A stretch of DNA of 64,000 nt from positions 3,162,001 through 3,226,000 of the forward strand of contig JAEHOE010000001.1 of assembly GCA_016858145.1 (NCBI GenBank). Reading direction: 5' to 3'. A program made the translations under genes and the position numbers. Positions 1 to 10,613 of the stretch are shown here, in pieces; the stretch's first letter is position 1; each line of letters begins with the position of its first letter. The notes beneath the pieces are model-generated. The model saw only the letters and a list, made by a program, of their open reading frames with translations. It ran no database searches and was not told where the DNA came from. Source of the DNA: Edaphochlamys debaryana (taxonomy: Eukaryota > Chlorophyta > Chlorophyceae > Chlamydomonadales).

Positions 1-260
1 GTCGTCGTCAACGAAGCCGTCACGTCGACTGCCCGTCGGCACATCGCTGCCGACATTCTTAACTGAGACTCGCGTATACAGCTAAACGACCAGCCCTTAC
101 CTTGACAGCCTTCGCAGCAGGAGCAGGCGGCGCTGGCTTCCTGCACAGGACGCGAAATCAAGCCCTCGGTTGGCGGCGAATGCCGGCGGCCAGCCCCTGC
201 GAGCAGCTCTTACTTGTTGCCGCCTTTGGGCGGCGGAGCCATGGCTTTCGCCTTGGCCAT
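1..260 (-). CDS. 5' part of an unidentified basic protein gene, runs off left edge
   Basis: Partial gene on the minus strand. Three exons can be joined in phase: 260-214 (ATG at 260-258, donor AA|gtaaga), 140-101 (acceptor tgtgcag, donor AAG|gtaagg) and 62-1 (acceptor gagtctcag), which continues beyond the window. The first 28 residues are rich in Lys, Ala and Pro: the N-terminus reads MAKAKAMAPPPKGGNKKPAP, followed by a second Ala/Lys stretch. After that the third exon begins LRMSAAMCRR. No family is recognised. The basic, Pro/Ala-rich start would fit a nucleic-acid-binding protein or an organelle-targeted one, but this is only a guess from composition. The splice phases (2, 0) agree, which is the main support for the model. 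The ATG is preceded by non-coding sequence with no upstream continuation that I could find. Confidence 0.55.
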
Positions 261-2056
261 TAGACTGCCCGGAAAGTTCTATGCGCTAAGCCAAATGTGC
301 AGGGATGCCAAACAGGTTATCAGACTCCTCGTGCTGTGTTTGGCAAGCGCGACTTGTCAGTGTGAAGCTCAAGGCTGGAACGAGTAAACAACAACGGCCG
401 CCGGGGCGTGTGTGTGCACATCCTTCCGTACTGGCAACACCCAAGGCCCCGCGGAGACTTCCGGATGCCGGGCTGTGCAACTGTGACATGGGCTCGGTAT
501 CCATCTGCCCATGCCTTCCCATTCTGAGACATGCAGGTGTGTACCCCCTCGCTGCTCTGGTGTACGCCCGCTGCTGTTCCGCCGCGGCTGACGGTTGACC
601 CGCATACCCGTCAACGCTGCAGACCTTGGCGCTCCGTTCCCGTGATACCACTGAGGATGGACCTAGTGCTGCGGCCTCCAGAGCGTTTGATGGCCCATTG
701 GGGCTCAAGGGGCATAGTGGGCGGGAGTCACGAGGCTACGCAGCCGAGCCTACCAAACATGGAAGCACGTTGCAGCACCGCAGTTCATGGGTCCCATGCA
801 CACCGACACGCCACCTTCTGGGCCGGGACCTCCGACAGCTCCGAGCCCCGAGCACTACGACCGTCACACATCACCGCGTGCGGGGCCGCAAAACCTGACT
901 GACCACCACAACCAAGCTGATCACCAAACCGGGACAAGCAACCCGGGCAACAAACCCACAACGAAACCCGTCGGCCCTGCGGCCTGCGTGCGGATGCCTG
1001 CTCCACCTCGTGGGCGGCCTTGTGGCTGCACAGTGCACACGTGCGTGTGGAAGCTCGAAGACCTCATATCTGCATCTGCTCTGCATCTCCTCTCAGCCCA
1101 CTAACCTTCCAAAGCACACGCCCTACGCCTCGCTATCAACATAGGTCAGCACACACGCCCTACACCCTGGCGCTGTACGTGCTGCAGCCTGGCTGCAAAG
1201 CAGCGTTGCAGCAATACACGCCGACACGGGGGTGATCCTGGGGGGCTTCGCCGCCCGCAGAGCCTGACGGCGGGGGCGGCTCAGCCCAAAAGCACGGGCC
1301 GGCCCCAACGGACATGACATGCCTTGCTAGCCTCTACCAAACTGTTCTACGGGGCTGTCCGTCTATTGCAAGGACGCCTCTTCGCTAGCCATCCAGGTCC
1401 TGGCTCGTACCTTACCGTGCCTGCACGTGAGCCAAAGACGCCTGCCTCTCTACCGTCTGCCTTTGCGGCCTGCAGAACGAAGACCCCCAGCCAAGCGCAC
1501 ACCAACGGCGCCAGCGAGGCAGGCGAGCTAACTGCCTCCGGTCTTGAGCACTGAGGCCCGTCCCGGTCGGCCCGACTCATCAACAACTAGATGCCGGTGT
1601 GGCAGGCAGACTACGTCAGATCGTGGTCACGAAGTCCTCGTTCGGTTCAAACTCTCTACAACTGTGGCCTCTCGCTCGGCCGAGCAATCGGCGGGCTCCA
1701 GCGGCCGTGTGAGGGCCGCACAAGCCCTCCCGCCAAGCTCCTGCCAATCCGTGCCGGCGCTCATACCGCCTGGCTGCTGATGCCAACATACCGCTGCTGC
1801 CGCACGAGCTACCCGCTGCCCTGCAAAAAGGACCAACACCAGTGCGGGCGCTGGCTCCAGCTCTATGCCCCGGCCGCAAAAGAGCCACGCAGGGCTTTCC
1901 CCGCATTAGTGAAGACACGGCGGGCCGCGGCAGGCAGCAGCCCGCTCCCGCATAGCCCGGCCGTTGCTGTGGGGTCCAGGCTCGCCCTTGGCCTCGCCGA
2001 CTGATGACAAGGCCTGACGCCGCTCCAGGCCCTCTCGCCTTTCGCCGCCGCATCAC
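261..2056. other. Intergenic region, 1.8 kb
   Basis: No exon chain is supported here. It must hold the promoter of the left-edge gene and the 3' UTR of the RGG/RE-rich gene that ends at 2057 on the same strand. Several open frames of 60-140 codons exist on both strands but have no coding character. Positions 1222-1257 carry a sequence that recurs in inverted orientation at 32364-32398 (see findings). Confidence 0.5.
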
Positions 2057-5000
2057 TCACACGTCCAGCTCGTGCGGCAGATCGACCTGATCTTCGTACA
2101 TGTCCTCGTCAGCACCCTCGTACGCCGCCGCCGCCATCTGCTCGTCAATGCCCGCCTCCTCGGCGCCGTACTCGACGCCGGCCTCGTACCCACCGCCGTC
2201 CCCTCCATCAGCGGGGCTGTCGCCGCCAGCGCCCGCATCTGAACTGCGGCGGCGGTCATCGCCCGCCGCCTCGTCCTGCTCACCACGGCGCCAGACCTGC
2301 TCCGCCTGGCCTCCCTGTGCCGGCGACGCCGCTTCGCGCCTGTGATCTGAGCGCCGCGGGCTGGGGCTGCGCGCCCAGCGGCGCCCGTCGTCTCTGCCAG
2401 AGCCCAAAGGCTCCGCAGCAGCCCCGCCCCTGGAGCCGCCACCGCTGGGACGGCTGTCACCACGGGGGCGAGACCTGTCGGGACTGCCGGCGCGCCGCTG
2501 GTCATGAACAGGGCGGCCCTCAGAGCCTTCACGCGCCGAGCCCTCGCGCCTCTCGCGGTCGCGGTCGGGCACAGGCGCAAGAGGGCGCCTGCCATCGCCC
2601 CCGCGACTGCCGACAGCGGCGCTGGCGGATCGAGAGTCAGGAGATCGGCGGCCGTCCCGGCTATCACGCTGGCTGCCACGCTCACGGTCGCGGAGCCGAT
2701 CCCTTTCCCGCTCTCGCTCGCGCTCCCGCTCCCTTTCACGGTCACGGTCACGCTCCCTCTCACGCTCCCGGTCCCGGCCTCCATCCCGGTCCCGGTCTCG
2801 GGGCAGGCCGTAATCCCTGTCACGGTCTCGCTCCCGGTCTGCATCTCGGCTGTCCGCACGCGGAGGCGATGGCAGGCCACGCGGCGGGCCCATGCGGGAA
2901 TCGTAGGGCCCAGGCGGGCCCATGTCAGGCCCGGGAACTGGCCCAGGACCCGGCGCGGGACCGGGACGCGCCGGGAGCCCATGCATGTACTGCGCGCCGC
3001 CGCCGTACATCTGCGGAGGTGGCGGCGGCGGCATTCCGGCATCGTAGTAGGGCCCAGGCGGAGGAGGCGCACCGGGGCCGTAGCCGTAGTGCGGGTGGTG
3101 GTGGTGGTGAGGGTAACCGTGGGGGTGCGGGTAGGGTGGGTAGGGCGGGGGCGCGAGCGGGGGCTCGCCCGGCAGCGGCTGCATGCGGCTGTCGCCGCGC
3201 CACTCCCGATCACGGTCCCGCTCCCGCTCTCGCTCTCGCTCCCAGTAGTCCCGGTCCGGAGCGCGGCCGCGGTCCCTGCCAGGGCTCCGGCTCCTGCTGT
3301 GCAGCCTGCTAGGAGGCCCGCTGCCCCTGTCCCGCTCCCTGTCCCGGTCCCTGTCCCGGTCGCGGTCCGGCTCTCCGTCCCGGCCCCGGTCCCTGCCAGC
3401 CTCGGGACCGGCGCTGGGCCCAGCCCCGCGGGCCTGCGCCCGGCCGTCCCGGTCCTGGGCTGGAGGCGGAGACAGGGAGCGACGCGGCGGCCGAGAGTCC
3501 TCCGGCCGGCCGCGCTCCGAGCGGGCACCAGACTCCCGATGGGGGTCACGGGGGCGCTGATCCCGGTCACGATCCCGCTGCCGCTCCCGTTCGCGGTCAC
3601 GCTCCCGCTGCTCACGGTCTAGGCGTTCCCGCTCCTCGCGTTCCCGCTCCGCCCGCTCCCGCTCCTGACGTTCCTGCTCCTGGCGATCGAGCTCTGCACG
3701 CTCCCGTTCCCGGCGTTCCTCCTCCTCGCGATCCCGCTCCAGACGTTCGCGCTCCGCCCGTTCCTGCTCCGCTCGCTCCCGCTCCGCCCTCTCACGCTCC
3801 GCCCCCTCCCGCTCCGCCCTCTCACGCTCCGTCCGCTCCCGCTCCGCCCTCTCACGCTCCGTCCGCTCCCGCTCCGCCCTCTCACGCTCCGTCCGCTCCC
3901 GCTCCGCCCTCTCACGCTGCTCCCGCTCCTGGCGCTTGCGCTCCTCCCGCTCCCGGGCCCGCTGCTCCTGCTCCTCCCGAAGCTTGTCCAGGTCCTGCTG
4001 CTCCCGCGAGCCCGTTCGTTGCATGGGCGGCTGTGAGGGCTGCGAGGGCTGGGACTGGGAGGGCGGCCGCATATGGGGCGGCGCCGCCTCGGCCCCCGCC
4101 GGCTGGGCCACCAGGGGAGCGCGCGGGCAGCCCGACGGCCCCACGATGGGCGGCTGAAGGGGCCCATCCGGCAGGCGCGAGCCCTGAGGCTGCAGAGGCG
4201 CCAACGCGGAAGGCCGCTTGTCCAGGTGGGGCGGCATGCGGGGCGCGGCGCCGTCTGCCATGCCGGCATCAGCAGCCGTGCGCTTGGCCCCGGCCCCCGA
4301 GCCGCCCACACGTGCCGGGCCGCCGCCTGCAGCGGGAGCCCGGGCCGGGGCCTTGACGGGAGCAGGCGCGGGCTCGGGCGTCGGGTCTGGCTCTGCCGGC
4401 AGCCCGGCCGTCGCCCTGAGCTCGGCGCGGACCTTCTGCAGCCGCCGCTGCAGCTCCTCGGCCTTGGCCACCTGCTGCTCCGCCTCCACGGCCGCCTTGC
4501 TCTCGACCTCCGCCGCGCGCTGCGCCCGCTGCAGCTGCTGCAGCAGCTTGGGGTTGGTCGCACGGGGGCGGACGGTGGCGCGCGGGGCGCCGCTGCCGCC
4601 CGGCACAAACTGGGGCGGCAGAAGAGCAGCGATGCCGTGGTCCTTCTTCTGCCTGTACACATCATTCAGCATGACGCTGAGCTCCTTCCGGAAGGCCTTG
4701 CTGCCGTCTCCAAACGGGGCGGGCTGCAGCTGCACCAGCGGCAGGGGCTGCAGCTGCGCTTGCACTGGCGCCTGGGCCTGACGCGGCGCACCGTAGCCGC
4801 CGCCGCCGCCTCCCACGTAGCCGCCGAGCTGGTGCTGACGCGGCTGCAGGGGCTGCTGCCGCGGTTGCTGCTGCTGCTGCTGTTGTTGGAGCAGGTGCTG
4901 CCTTTGGTGCTGCCACGACAGCTGCTGCAGAGGCACGGCCTGCATTTCGACCGCGTAGCCGCCAGCGCCGCCGCCACTGTCGTGGACCGGCGAGCCGTAG

Positions 5001-6169
5001 CCGCCCACGAGCTCGTACGCTTCATCGTCGTACACATCGTCCCCATACACGACATTGCCGTACATGTCGGCGCCGTGCACCTCGTTGCCGTACAGCGGGT
5101 CGATGTCTCCGCCGCCCTGCTCAACGACCAGCCTCGCCAGGGTGTGGTCGTCCAGGTTCTCCAGGCCGCTGCCCTCCTCCAGGAGCAGCTCGGCCGCAGC
5201 CAAGTCTGTCATGTCCATGTTTTCATCATACTCCAGGCCGTACGCCTCGCCGTCGTATGGCACGGCCTCGGTGTCCAGGCTGTACGAGTGGTGTAGGGGC
5301 GCGGCGTCACGCCGGGGCAGCAGGTGTTGCTGCTGGCGCATTAGGGTTGGCCCCCGGCCGCCCCCGCGCGCACCGTAGCTGCCGCGCCCTGGTAGCGTGC
5401 CGCGGCCCCGGCCCCGAATGCCGCCGCCTGGCTGCGAGTAGAAGTCTTCAGCTTGCACGAGGATCGTCTGGCCGGAACGGCCGCCGCCCCGGCCCTGGAT
5501 ATACCCCGGCTGACCGCGCGCCTGGCCCCGCCCCCGGCCTTGCGCGCCTCGGCCACGGCCGCCCTGATCCGGTGCCTGGTACACGGTTTGCTGTTGTTGC
5601 TGCTGCTTGCGCCCACCACCGCCAGACGGAGTGGGGTTCTTGCTGCATGCAGGGCGAAGTTTCAACGAGTTGTCACTTGGCTGGCCCAGCGCGCACCCCT
5701 CGTGTCATCTCAGCTATCAAGCTCATGAGGTGCACGCGGATATCAACCAGGCCGCGGAAGTCCCAAGGTTACCGCGCGATCCTGCCAGGCCATCGCGAGA
5801 ACACAGCCCGCCGCACCTGGCTGAAGTTTTTACGAGGTCCTCCAGCGATAGGGAGATCTTCTGGTCCAGGGAAAGGTTACCCTGCGCAGCGGGCCCTTCG
5901 CGCTGCTGCCGCTGGGCGCCTGGACCCGCCTTTCCATGCTGTTGCTTCCCTCCCGCTGCTGGTGGAGGCGATGTCACGCGTTGCTGGCCACCTCCGCGGC
6001 CGCGGCCACCGCCGGCTAGCCATGCCTGCTGGCCCTGCCCTGCGGCGTTGCCCCGACCGCGGCCAGCTGAGCCAGGGGCGGGGATAGGCTTCCTCTCCGG
6101 TTTGGTCTTGGCAGAGCTAGCTCCTGCCCCAAGCGGCGCCGCTAGTTTGGCCAAAGTCTTCTCATCCAT
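2057..6169 (-). CDS. RGG/RE-rich RNA-associated-like protein with UAP56-binding-like motif (copy A)
   Basis: Two exons, 6169-5817 and 5642-2057 (donor CCAG|gtgcgg, acceptor catgcag, phase 2), give 1312 residues. Seen in the sequence: an N-terminal short motif [11 protein letters not shown] (residues 104-114) resembling the UAP56-binding motif SLDDIIK of ALYREF/UIF-type mRNA export adaptors; RGG/RGR clusters (about 120-200); an acidic DMTDL/LEEGSG segment; a polyQ patch; a long coiled Arg/Glu tract with [10 protein letters not shown] repeats; Arg/Asp (RD) repeats; a Pro/His/Tyr-rich segment; and an acidic C-terminus ending DLPHELDV. By analogy this suggests a nuclear mRNP or mRNA-export/processing factor, but no folded domain is visible, so this is inference. 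A paralogue lies at 25470-28631 with the same order of segments and the same C-terminal DLPxELD signature. The gene shares its 5' flank with the divergent zinc-finger gene. Confidence 0.8.
3775..3915 (-). repeat. 30-bp coding minisatellite ([10 protein letters not shown] units)
   Basis: Tandem 30-bp units, about four near-identical copies plus degenerate flanks, inside exon 2 of copy A. Each unit encodes a ten-residue Arg/Glu block. The array is in frame and charged-alpha-helix-like. Confidence 0.85.
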
Positions 6170-6425
6170 CCTTGAGCTCCGCTAAAACAGCTGCGGATGT
6201 GCTAACCTAGTGACATGGGGCTGTGTGCACTGCTCTCGGTGTATAGCGGGGCTGTGGGGCACGGCCGGGCATGGAAAGGCGGGGAGCCGATCCCGGCCCT
6301 TGCACCAAATATCTTGCCTGTGTGCTGTGGCTGCTTGCTATATGTAGCATACTCAGCAACTACACTCATCACGCTCTAGGTGTCACGCACCTAAACTTGC
6401 AGCACTTGCACGCAAGTGCACCGGC
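6170..6425. promoter_or_regulatory. Shared 5' region between divergent genes
   Basis: About 256 bp separate the ATG of the RGG/RE-rich gene (minus) from the first usable ATG of the zinc-finger gene (plus). The stretch is not coding on either strand and must hold both promoters unless the plus-strand gene has an upstream exon. No specific element is identified. Confidence 0.4.
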
Positions 6426-9400
6426 ATGCGGGCCTTCGCACTCGGGCCGCAGCCGCTACCATGCCGGAGCTCCTGCTGCGCGCAGAGGGGCTTAGCAGCA
6501 TCGGTGTTTGGGCAGCAACCATGGGGCCCTCCTCTGCTGGCGCCCTCAGCCGTCCCCCGCTTCCGGTCCACCACCACGGCGCCCTCCTCGCCTCTGCCCC
6601 CCAGCTGCTCGCCCTCGCCTCGGCCGGTTGAGGGGTCCTGGCACAGTAACCGGCGGTGGGGGAGCAGGCGAGGAGGGAGGGGCAGCGGCTTGCTATGGTC
6701 ACTGGCGGCAGCGGAGGACGGCTGCATTGAGGCCTCCGCCAGCCGTACGGACGATGAGGAGGCAGAGAAGGAGCACGAAGCCCGCACTGCTGCCCTGCTC
6801 AGCAGACGCGAGAGACAGCCCAGCGGCTGGGCTGCTCACCTGGACGCCCGGGGCATTGCCCCCCGCAAGGACGATGCGGAGGCAGAGGAGCTGGGCTGCG
6901 CGCACTGCAGAAGAAAGGAGACCCACAGGTGGCACTATGGTTGCCGGATCTGCGCCAGCTGCGCCACTGCCCACCACATCGTGGACGGCGAGGTACAGCG
7001 AAGGCACCCGCTCAAGGGCAGGAAGGCGTGAGTGGGGCAGGCAAGCGAGGGCTGGGGTCATACTTGCTCGGCGGCAGGACCCTCAACGGAGGAATCGCGT
7101 TCCAATAGCCACCTGGCGTTGGGCTTCCTCTCTGCAGGGGCGGGAGCTGGTCTAACCTCTCGGAGGAGCAGCGGACAGGGCGTGTCGAGGCCCTGCGGCG
7201 ATCCCTGGCCCGCCTCTCTCCTGAGCAGCGGCTGGCTGGCGCTGTGGCCTCAATGGCCGCCCGCGGCGCGCAGCCCAGCGGCTGGGCCGAACACCTGGAC
7301 GGCCGTGGGGTTGCCCCCCGCAAGGACGATGCGGAGGCGACGGAGCTGGGATGCGCGCACTGCGGCAGCAAGGAGACGTACAAGTGGCACCATGGCCGAC
7401 GCATTTGCGCCTATTGCGCCACTTCTCGCCGCATCGTGGACGGCGAGGCGGTGCGGAGGAGCCCGTCGAAGGGCCGGGAGGGGTGAGTGGGCCGGGCACG
7501 GGCGGGCTCTTGTCCAGCTTGGACGGCGGCGGGGTCCGTACGAGAAGGGTCGAGTCCGGTCGAGTGGAGGGGTTGCAGGGCGTCACGCGGGCCCTCGACG
7601 TGGCCCAGCAGCCTGCGGCGTAAGTGGCCCGGTTTGCCCGGGTGGCCCTGCTGCTCCCGTGCGCTGGAGCTGGGCCTCCGCTGGTCAGGATCCTGTCTTC
7701 AGTGGGGAGAGCTGGGGCACACAACGTCACGGTACGTCTCAGAGGTAGGGATCCCTACGGTTGACGCGTTTGATTGCGCTTGTGCTCCTCCATGCAGTGC
7801 CAGCGGCTGGGCTGCGCACCTGGACTCCCAGGGCGTGCCCCTTCGCAAGGACGATGCGGAGGCGGCGGAGCTGGGGTGCGCGCACTGTGGCAGGAAGGAG
7901 ACGAGCAGGTGGTGTTACGGCCGCCGCGTTTGCAACCTCTGCACTATCAAGTACGGCATCTTCAACGGGGAGGTGCAGCGGCGTTTTGCGCTCAGAGCCG
8001 GCACGTAAGTATTGAGGCAGTTCTCGTTTTGGGCGAGCCCCTGAAGCCTGACCCGTGCACCAATGATGAGGTTTCAGGATGCGGTACGTTACCCTTGCAC
8101 TCACTTACAACGGTATGGCACGTGTTGTCCTGCAGCACAAGCGGTTGGGCTCCATACCTGGACAGCAAAGGCGTAACCCCCCGCCGAGACGAGGCGGAGG
8201 CGGAGACGCTGGGCTGCGCGCACTGTGGGAACACGGCGACGTGCAAGTGGTACCACGGCCACCGGCTGTGCTCGTCCTGCCACTGCAACTACCACGTTGT
8301 AGCCGGCGCGGTCAAGCGCAGGCAGCCCGGCAGGTGAGGGCGTCACGCGGGAATCCTTGGCAGAGCTGAGAGGGCCATGTCGTTTGAAACTTTGTGCGGG
8401 ATGGTCGCTGGCGCCGAGAGGGACGCTTGAGGCTGACCCACCCTTGCGGGCTACAGTTACAATTACAGTTGCTCCGCGCATGCTGCTTGCAATTTCCGGT
8501 GCAGTGGTGCGGAGGCCCCGGCGGGTGCTGGTAGTGGCAGCGCAAAGCAGCAGAGCTGGGCCCGGCTTACACCAGAGCAGCGCGCCGCCCGAAATGGCTG
8601 GGCCCGGCTTACGCCTGACCAACGGTCCACTCGCACTGGCTGGGCACGCCTGACAGAGGGGCAGCGTGCCGCCCGTGCCGCCAAGGCCGTGGCGGCTACC
8701 CTTGTCGCCCGCGGCGCGCAACCCAACGGCTGGGCTGCTCACCTGGACGCCCAGGGCACAGCTCCCCGCAAGGACGATGCGGAGGCGGGGGAGCTGGGCT
8801 GCGCGCACTGCGGCAAGAAGCAGAGGAGCAAGTGGCACCATGGTCGCCGGATCTGCGCCAGCTGCACCACTGCCCACCGCATTGTGGACGGCGAGGTACA
8901 GCGAAGGCACCCGCTCAAGGGCAGGAAGGCGTGAGTGTGGCGGGCAAGCGAGGGCTGGGGTCATACTTGCTCAGCCGCAGGGTCCTCAAAGGTGGGGTCG
9001 CGTTCCGATTTACGACCTGGCGTTGGACTTCCAACCTGCAGGGGCGGGGGCTGGGCCAACCTCACGGAGGAGCAGCGGCGGGCTCGGCTCACCGCCCGCG
9101 GCGCGCAGCCCAGCGGCTGGGCTGAACATCTGGACGGCCGGGGCATAGCCCCCCGCAAGGACGATGCGGAGGCAGAGGAGCTGGGCTGCGCGCACTGCGG
9201 CAAGAAGGAGACTGGCAGGTGGTACCATGGCCGCCGCATCTGCTCCAACTGCAGTGTCAACCTGCGCATCGTGGACGGCGAGGCGCAGCGGAAGTACCAG
9301 AAGAAGGGCAGGCAGGAGTGAGTGGCGTGGGGAAGTGAGGGCCGTGTTGCTTAGGCACGAGCGATGACCGATGAGGAGTGGGAGCGCAGGCGTGAACAAC

Positions 9401-9751
9401 AAGGCTGCATTGGGGACGGCGCCAGGAGGCTCAGGGGGCTCCTGAGGGGCGGCAGCCTTGTGGGTTGCCGGATCCCGCCCGACTCTCACATGAGCCCCAT
9501 ACGATGCATCCGCCGCCTTCCGCAGGATCACCGGCTGGACGGCGCACCTGGACAGCGAGGGCATAGCCCCCCGCAAGGACGGGGCGGAGGCGGCGGAGCT
9601 GGGCTGCGCGCACTGCGGCAGCCGGAGGACGAGCAAGTGGTGCTGCGGCTTCCGCATCTGCAACAGCTGCATCGTGAACCTCATCCTTGTGAGCGGCGAG
9701 GCCCAGCCGAGGTACCAGAAGAAGGGGCAGCGGAAGTTCGCCAAGAAGTGA
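6426..9751 (+). CDS. Seven-finger GATA-like zinc-finger protein made of duplicated exons
   Basis: Seven exons: 6426-7027, 7138-7482, 7798-8004, 8136-8333, 8505-8930, 9042-9317, 9526-9751 (TGA). Every junction is phase 2 and every internal exon is a multiple of three. The model gives 759 residues if the ATG at 6426 is used. The start is uncertain because the first about 110 residues look weakly coding. Each exon carries one module of about 70 residues: GW-x2-HLD-x2-G-x2-PRKDDAEA-x-ELG, then a finger of form C-x2-C-x14-C-x2-C with T-x2-W-x2-GRRIC, then IVDGE-xQRR. All seven keep the four cysteines. The T..W..G...C..C pattern resembles GATA fingers, but the loop (14) is shorter than the usual 17-20. 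Exon 5 also holds three copies of a WARLTPEQR-like block. The likely role is a DNA- or protein-binding nuclear factor (inference). A TGTAA poly(A) signal lies at 9970-9974. Confidence 0.8.
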
Positions 9752-10613
9752 ATCAGCTCATGTCATAAGCGGCGGGGACGGGGTGGGCCCGCGCCAGGCT
9801 GGGGGGGATCAGGCGGAGAGAGGTGAGTTTCGAGAACGGAGTTGGCGAAGTGCGAAGGGGATGAGGCCGAGCGAGGGTGGATCAGGCATTGAGGATGAGG
9901 ATGGCCCAGTTGTGGGCGGCGTGGGGTGCCGTTGCAGAGTGAGCCTGAGGGCAGCAACCGCTTGACTGCTGTAACCAACGGGGAAACTCCCGGCTTGAGC
10001 TTGCCCCGCAATGACCTGGTCTTGGTGATGCTGCCTCGTGTCGGCCGCGTGTAAGAATGGGCTGAGGTCCACAATTCAGGGCCCTTACAATCCCGCTAAG
10101 CCGGATCTAACCTGCTTGTTTTGGGGCACGATAGATGTCCACCAGCCACACGTCCTCTCACGGCCCTCAGCCGAAGCTGTGCCCCTCAGCTGGGGGCCAC
10201 CGTCCACGGGCGGCGACCGCTGCGGGCCGCCTTTTCTCTTCGCTTTGCTTCGACTTATGCAGCGCTCTTCCTCAGCCGCAACAAGCCCACGACCACGCCG
10301 TGGCAGCTGCATATCCTCCCCGCACATGATGCATCCAGGTATGCCTGCGTCAGTGCCTGTGTACTGTCACTACAACGAAAGTCCAATGCCGTGCCTACCT
10401 TGCTTTCAGCAGACAACCCTCCAGAGGGCCGCATACGCCACATCATGCTCACAAGTAACGCGGCGACCAGTGCCGGCAATGCCTCCACGTCCTGTGCAGT
10501 GCACCAATGCGGAGCGCCCACCTGCCACCCACGGCAAAGCGCCCATCCCAAAGAGGATCACCCACCAACCCGATGTATGTCACAAGCTCACGCCCTTACT
10601 CTCCCCCCCCACC
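9752..10613. other. Convergent 3' flanks
   Basis: No coding exon seen. This is where the zinc-finger gene (plus) and the helical-repeat gene (minus) converge. The algal poly(A) signal TGTAA occurs on the plus strand at 9970-9974 and on the minus strand at 10089-10085, a plausible end for each transcript. Confidence 0.5.

Noticed and set aside
286..708. Minus-strand 140-codon open frame
   Set aside because: No ATG-proximal coding character, no splice partners and no recognisable domain; probably 5' flank of the left-edge gene.
2504..3622. Plus-strand 372-codon open frame
   Set aside because: Antisense shadow of the RE/RD-rich exon of the minus-strand gene; no codon logic or domain.
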